Shown piece by piece: positions 60,164 through 64,000 of a stretch of 64,000 nt of DNA. This stretch comes from Paramoeba atlantica (taxonomy: Eukaryota; Discosea): NCBI GenBank assembly GCA_977017575.1, contig CDRNVI010000013.1, positions 62,001 to 126,000 of the forward strand, written 5' to 3'. The position numbers and the translations under genes were made by a program. Positions within the stretch are counted from its first letter, which is position 1. Each line of letters starts with the position of its first letter. The notes below the pieces were generated by a model. The model did no database searches, was not told where the DNA came from, and saw only the letters and a program-made list of their open reading frames with translations.

Positions 60164-61385
60164 TTTAACGATAAAGATACAGTTTCTGTACCTTGTTGAT
60201 TTTTTTTTTCTTATTCTGACAACCTTCACTTTTATGTACCTGGGCGCTGGGGCGCCGCAAGCGACGATCGGAGTGCGTGGAGGATTTCGAGGAAGTAGAG
60301 TGCCTTCGGACACGTCAACGTGGGAATTGTTCGACGAAATCCATGGAGTTGTTGCACAATTTGTGTGGATCGGTCATTGGAATGACATCAAGTTTATGTT
60401 TCTTTCGAGCGCCAAAAGTCCTTTTTTGCTCAGGAAACAGAATGCGTTGGTGTATTCTCGGTGGGCAGGTTCGCATATCTCGGCAACGGATGTGTCGCAA
60501 ATAGTTCTTGAGCCTTTAAAATCTCTTTCTGCTCGGACCATGTGCCAAATCATTCTTTGCGGGGTTCTTTGCGCTATGATTTCAACGGATGTCGAAGTGC
60601 CGAGGGACAAGTCGACGTGCGTGACGACAGGTACAATTCGTAAAGCTGCTGCGCAGAGTTTGCGTATGGGACGTTGGGTTAACATCATGTTTGCGTTTCT
60701 TTCGAGCGCCAAAAATCCTTTTCTGCTCAGGAAACGAAAATCGGTGTATTCTCGATGTACCGGACCGCATCTCTCGGCAGTGGATTTGCAGATAGTTCTT
60801 GAGCCTCTAAAATTTCTTTCTGCTCGGACCATTTGTGAATTCGCTCGTGAGGTTTTATACATATAGTCATACCGTACATACATATATAAAGTCAAAAAAA
60901 AAAAAAAAAAGTACTAAGCAAAAAAAAAAAAAAAAAAAAAAAGAGGAAGTGAATCTCCTCCCCGTCGGCCAGCATCCTGTTTCGCGACCGTGTCGCTGTC
61001 GACACAGGCCCGCGCCTGCGCCCTCCCATATAACAAGGGAAGGGTTCACAAGTCAGGCCGTGGAGAGGTCGAAAGATCCGGTCCGGAACGCGCGAATGGA
61101 TTGGGCATGGATTGCTTGTTTTAATTTTTACTGTTTTTCTTGTTTGTAGTATATACTTAGGGGAGACTAAATTGCTAGTTTTGGGCTGAGAAAAAAGGTA
61201 CATCTGTGGACAGAAAAAGAATTGCTAATTTGATTGTTTGTTTTCAACTCGTATACCCCCCCCCCCAATGGACCTACTTGGTTCGTCTACTGGGTCAAAA
61301 TATAGAGGCAATGCCGCGATTCATACTTCTCCCCCCCTTATTAATTGCAAAAAAAGAAAATTTAAAAAAAAAAAAAAAAAAAAAA
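60164..61385 (+). mobile_element. SLR-1, second copy
   Basis: SL-like head at 60164-60198, the 210-codon ORF at 60234-60866, internal A-runs, and a terminal poly(A) two bases longer than in the first copy. Confidence 0.75.
60234..60866 (+). CDS. Unknown 210-aa protein with internal duplication, second copy
   Basis: Identical to the ORF at 1535-2167. Identity of both copies reflects the large duplication and is not independent evidence of selection. Confidence 0.4.
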   Translation: MYLGAGAPQATIGVRGGFRGSRVPSDTSTWELFDEIHGVVAQFVWIGHWNDIKFMFLSSAKSPFLLRKQNALVYSRWAGSHISATDVSQIVLEPLKSLSARTMCQIILCGVLCAMISTDVEVPRDKSTCVTTGTIRKAAAQSLRMGRWVNIMFAFLSSAKNPFLLRKRKSVYSRCTGPHLSAVDLQIVLEPLKFLSARTICEFAREVLYI

Positions 61386-61386
61386 T

Positions 61387-61676
61387 TCGCAGAAGTATTG
61401 TTTAACCCCATGAGTTTCAGACGACGGAAAATGTCGTTGTGTTTCTGGAGAGAAGTAAGAAGTTGCTCACTGATCTTAGAGTCCTCCCCAATGAATGCGC
61501 CTAAAGTCTTCAATGTGTGTTCCGCATTTCTTACCTCTGCATCGCATAACTCTTGAGGCATAGGTACTTTTCCCATCCCTCCAAACCACAAGCATTTGTG
61601 CGTTGATACTACGAGGCTAAAGTCTTTCAACAGGGCTTGGAGCCGGGTAAATGCTTTCGAAAGTTGAACTGCGTCA
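61387..61676 (-). pseudogene. RELa-1 RT middle block, second copy
   Basis: Same as 2686-2975, bounded by SLR-1 and by the EN-1 target duplication TGAACTGCGTCA. Confidence 0.85.
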
Positions 61677-61867
61677 CACTCACTCACTCACTCACTCTAC
61701 ACTAACTCCATAGAGTTAGTTAAGTATTTATCTATATTCATTCTTAAATTTCCTCATATTACTTTCGAGCAACTTATTTTTCAAGTGGAAATTTCCCCCC
61801 AATACCTTCCCCACTGCATACAGCTCAGTGATCGCTTGCCCTGGTAGGTGGCCGCATTTCGTGGTTT

Positions 61868-62492
61868 CTAGCGGGGGCGACGCTTTGCTTGGGCTGTTTG
61901 ATTCCCGTCCCGTAGACTACCGCGGCGACAATTGGCACTGGTGTTAGAGATCTTTGCTACCTCTGGCATGCCAGGCTCGGAAAGGAGATCAGGATTTTGG
62001 CCTTCGCTTGTCGCGGCGGAGGTTTTGCGCTTTTTCTTCGAAGAGTTGCGCGAAAGAGCTGCTTTGGCTATTAAATCGCACTTCTCGTTGTAAATATTTC
62101 CGCAGTGACCTTTCACCTTAAAAACAAAAAGCTGCACACTACGCGCTTCTAAGCCTCGAAAAGCGTGTTCCAGATCCAAATATATATCGCTATTTGGAAG
62201 GCCTTCAAAACCAATCAAATAATACTTTTTTCTAATCACATTTGAAAAATGCCAAACTACCCAGGAATCCGTATGCAGTATGATTCTTTCCCTATCTTGT
62301 GGTGCCCTTTGTATGGCTGTTAGTGCCGCATATAGTTCCGCCCTCTCCGGCGAGCCGCAGCCTAAAGTTTCCTTGCAAATGGCAAAGCTTGACACTTCCT
62401 TCCCACATTGTACTTCAACCATTCCCAGCCCCATTTTCCCAATAAACCCAGAACTCACCGATGCATCAGAATAAATATGTAAAGCACCTTCG
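61868..62492 (-). pseudogene. EN-1 RNase H, second copy
   Basis: Same as 3167-3791, with the acidic residues of YSDAS, ERAEL and HTDSW and the GHCGNIYNEKCD motif intact. The (GTGA)n tail and 3' UTR of EN-1 lie at about 61677-61867. Confidence 0.85.
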
Positions 62493-63738
62493 TCTAATAG
62501 TCCACGTTTTGAAATTTAGCCGAGGGGCTGTTATATATTTGCCTGCTGGCCCTTCGGGGCACATAGTTTCTTCGAATTATGATTTGTATTCAGAATTTTA
62601 CATGGGATGGGTATTTACTATTATCTTATATATCCTTGTTAGGTTGTTATTTTACTTCACTTTAAGTTTTTGGAAGGTTATGGATGTTAATCGGTTAACA
62701 GGTCTTTATTCTCACGCCTTGTTTTTTCGGAAGCAAGGTTCCCCAATGTGAGGTAGAGATGAGTAAAGGTTTCCTTTGCTCTGCGGTTAGCGCCTTAATG
62801 TTTTTTAGCCGCGTCACTGTTGACACGGCCCTACGCATCACGCCTAGTTGCTCCACACTTCTAGGTACACAAGTTGGTCTAGGGCAGGGGTTAAAAGCGT
62901 AACCTGCGTAGCTCGTGTGAGCTTGTAAAGGGCGTGGCAGTGGACTGGTCATCTATTGCTATCGTTATCCTTTTGTGAGTTCTGGGATGGTATATGAAAA
63001 ATTATTTTACTATGTGATTGGGCATTTCTTTGTTATTTTATTTTGATTGTGTGACGTGTGTGTGGGCAGGTTGGCCGAGGGTTCCGGTGGGGGGGAACCC
63101 CGTTAACAACGTGACACATTATTATTGGTTCTATGCAGGCTTTCTTTTGAACTATGTTTGTGCATGTGAATTCTATCTATATATCGTATTATGTGTTCTT
63201 TGATTTTGGGACGATTTGGAAGTGTGATTATATTAGTCATATGTATTTACTTATATTTGTTTGTTACTTATAAGTTTCATGGAGCCCCCTCGGCGTGGAT
63301 TTCTAATAGTCCACGTTTTGAAATTTAGCCGAGGGGCTGTTATATATTTGCCTGCTGGCCCTTCGGGGCACATAGTTTCTTCGAATTATGATTTGTATTC
63401 AGAATTTTACATGGGATGGGTATTTACTATTATCTTATATATCCTTGTTAGGTTGTTATTTTACTTCACTTTAAGTTTTTGTGCCCACCCACCAAGCCCC
63501 CAGCCATTTGGCCGAGGGTTCCGGTGGGGGGGAACCCCGTTAACAACGTGACACATTATTATTGGTTCTATGCAGGCTTTCTTTTGAACTATGTTTGTGC
63601 ATGTGAATTCTATCTATATATCGTATTATGTGTTCTTTGATTTTGGGACGATTTGGAAGTGTGATTATATTAGTCATATGTATTTACTTATATTTGTTTG
63701 TCACTTATAAGTTTCATGGAGCCCCCTCGGCGTGGATT
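62493..63738 (+). mobile_element. SDR-1, second copy
   Basis: A1 62493-62672, B1 63071-63301, A2 63302-63481 and B2 63508-63738, by offset from the first copy. All four repeats and the CCCACCCACC link are preserved. Confidence 0.8.
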
Positions 63739-64000
63739 TCGATTATAAATGGCGTGGTGCCTTCCTCCGCATACTGAAGATCCGATAAATTGGTATCCCG
63801 AAGTGCTGTTGAGGTAACCTTATGCCAACCTTTTCCCCGATAGCTCACGTATGTTTTCTTGCGCCCAAGGCTAGCTTGCAGATTCTCAACTTGGGTCTGC
63901 CAATATTTTCGATCCCCTGCATAGACCAATGCTTGTTCAATCATGATCCCCATATCGCCCATGCAGGCTTCAGAAGGAGAATGAATCCTGCTTTTTTCTT
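63739..64000 (-). pseudogene. EN-1 RT C-terminus, second copy, cut by the window edge
   Basis: Same as the start of the block at 5038, encoding MGDMGIMIEQALVYAGDRKY and the region up to the SDR-1 junction. The upstream part lies outside the window. Confidence 0.85.

Larger units (their letters stand above)
58807..64000. repeat. Second copy of window positions 108-5299 (long direct repeat)
   Basis: Every element junction of 108-5299 recurs at an offset of 58699, rising to 58701 after a poly(A) run that is two bases longer (near 61383). I saw no base substitutions in the stretches compared. It contains the RELa-1 endonuclease, SLR-1, the RELa-1 RT block, EN-1 RNase H, SDR-1 and the start of the EN-1 RT block, and runs off the window. 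Confidence 0.95.

Noticed and set aside
1-64000. tRNA, rRNA, snRNA or conserved host protein genes
   Set aside because: I looked for tRNA A/B boxes with cloverleaf arms, rRNA-like stretches and familiar housekeeping proteins and saw none that stand up; a covariance-model scan would be needed to exclude small RNAs.

Overview
The window looks like nuclear DNA from a euglenozoan protist, most likely a kinetoplastid and possibly a diplonemid. Three things point there. (1) Several retroelements start with a sequence ending CAGTTTCTGTACCTTGTTG, very close to the 3' end of the kinetoplastid/diplonemid spliced leader (SL). (2) The element types are those known from kinetoplastids: ingi/L1Tc-like LINEs (AP-endonuclease, RT, RNase H), CRE/SLACS-like LINEs (RT plus restriction-like endonuclease), and VIPER/DIRS-like tyrosine-recombinase elements. 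(3) No introns are needed to read any ORF. I found no convincing host gene, tRNA or rRNA. Almost all 64 kb is retroelements nested in one another.

Nicknames used below. RELa and RELb are two subfamilies of CRE-like LINEs. EN-1, EN-2 and EN-3 are ingi-like LINEs. R2L is a third, R2-like lineage. SDR-1 to SDR-4 are DIRS/VIPER-like elements with split direct repeats, treated as fossils. SLR-1 and SLR-2 are SL-headed small retrocopies. HPS-1 is a structured SINE-like element.

Layout. 1-14611: RELa-1 (minus), opened by SLR-1 and by EN-1 (minus, 12-bp target duplication). EN-1 carries SDR-1, two solo SDR remnants and about 2.2 kb of 18-bp satellite as its leader. 14621-20392: EN-2 (plus), opened by a young RELa 3' fragment and cut by R2L (minus). 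20418-23928: RELa fragments. 23931-27640: RELb-1, with an uninterrupted 1190-codon ORF. 27992-34578: EN-3 (plus), opened by SDR-2. 34579-38317: RELa-3. 38340-49879: RELa-4 (minus), a deep nest holding RELa-5, SLR-2 (itself hosting RELb-2, RELb-3 and RELa-6) and RELb-4 (hosting HPS-1). 49906-51385: SDR-4. 51389-58432: RELa-7 (minus), SL-headed, opened by SDR-3. 58471-64000: satellite, then a near-perfect second copy of window positions 108-5299.

How the parts relate: the LINEs can supply RT in trans to the small SL-headed and hairpin-rich elements, which show target duplications and repeat or poly(A) tails. The SL heads imply that trans-spliced mRNAs were the templates. SDR elements show about 0-3 bp duplications, as expected for recombinase-mediated insertion. 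The two ends of the window differ only in homopolymer and array lengths, so the locus may be a 58.7-kb tandem duplication or an assembly wrap-around.
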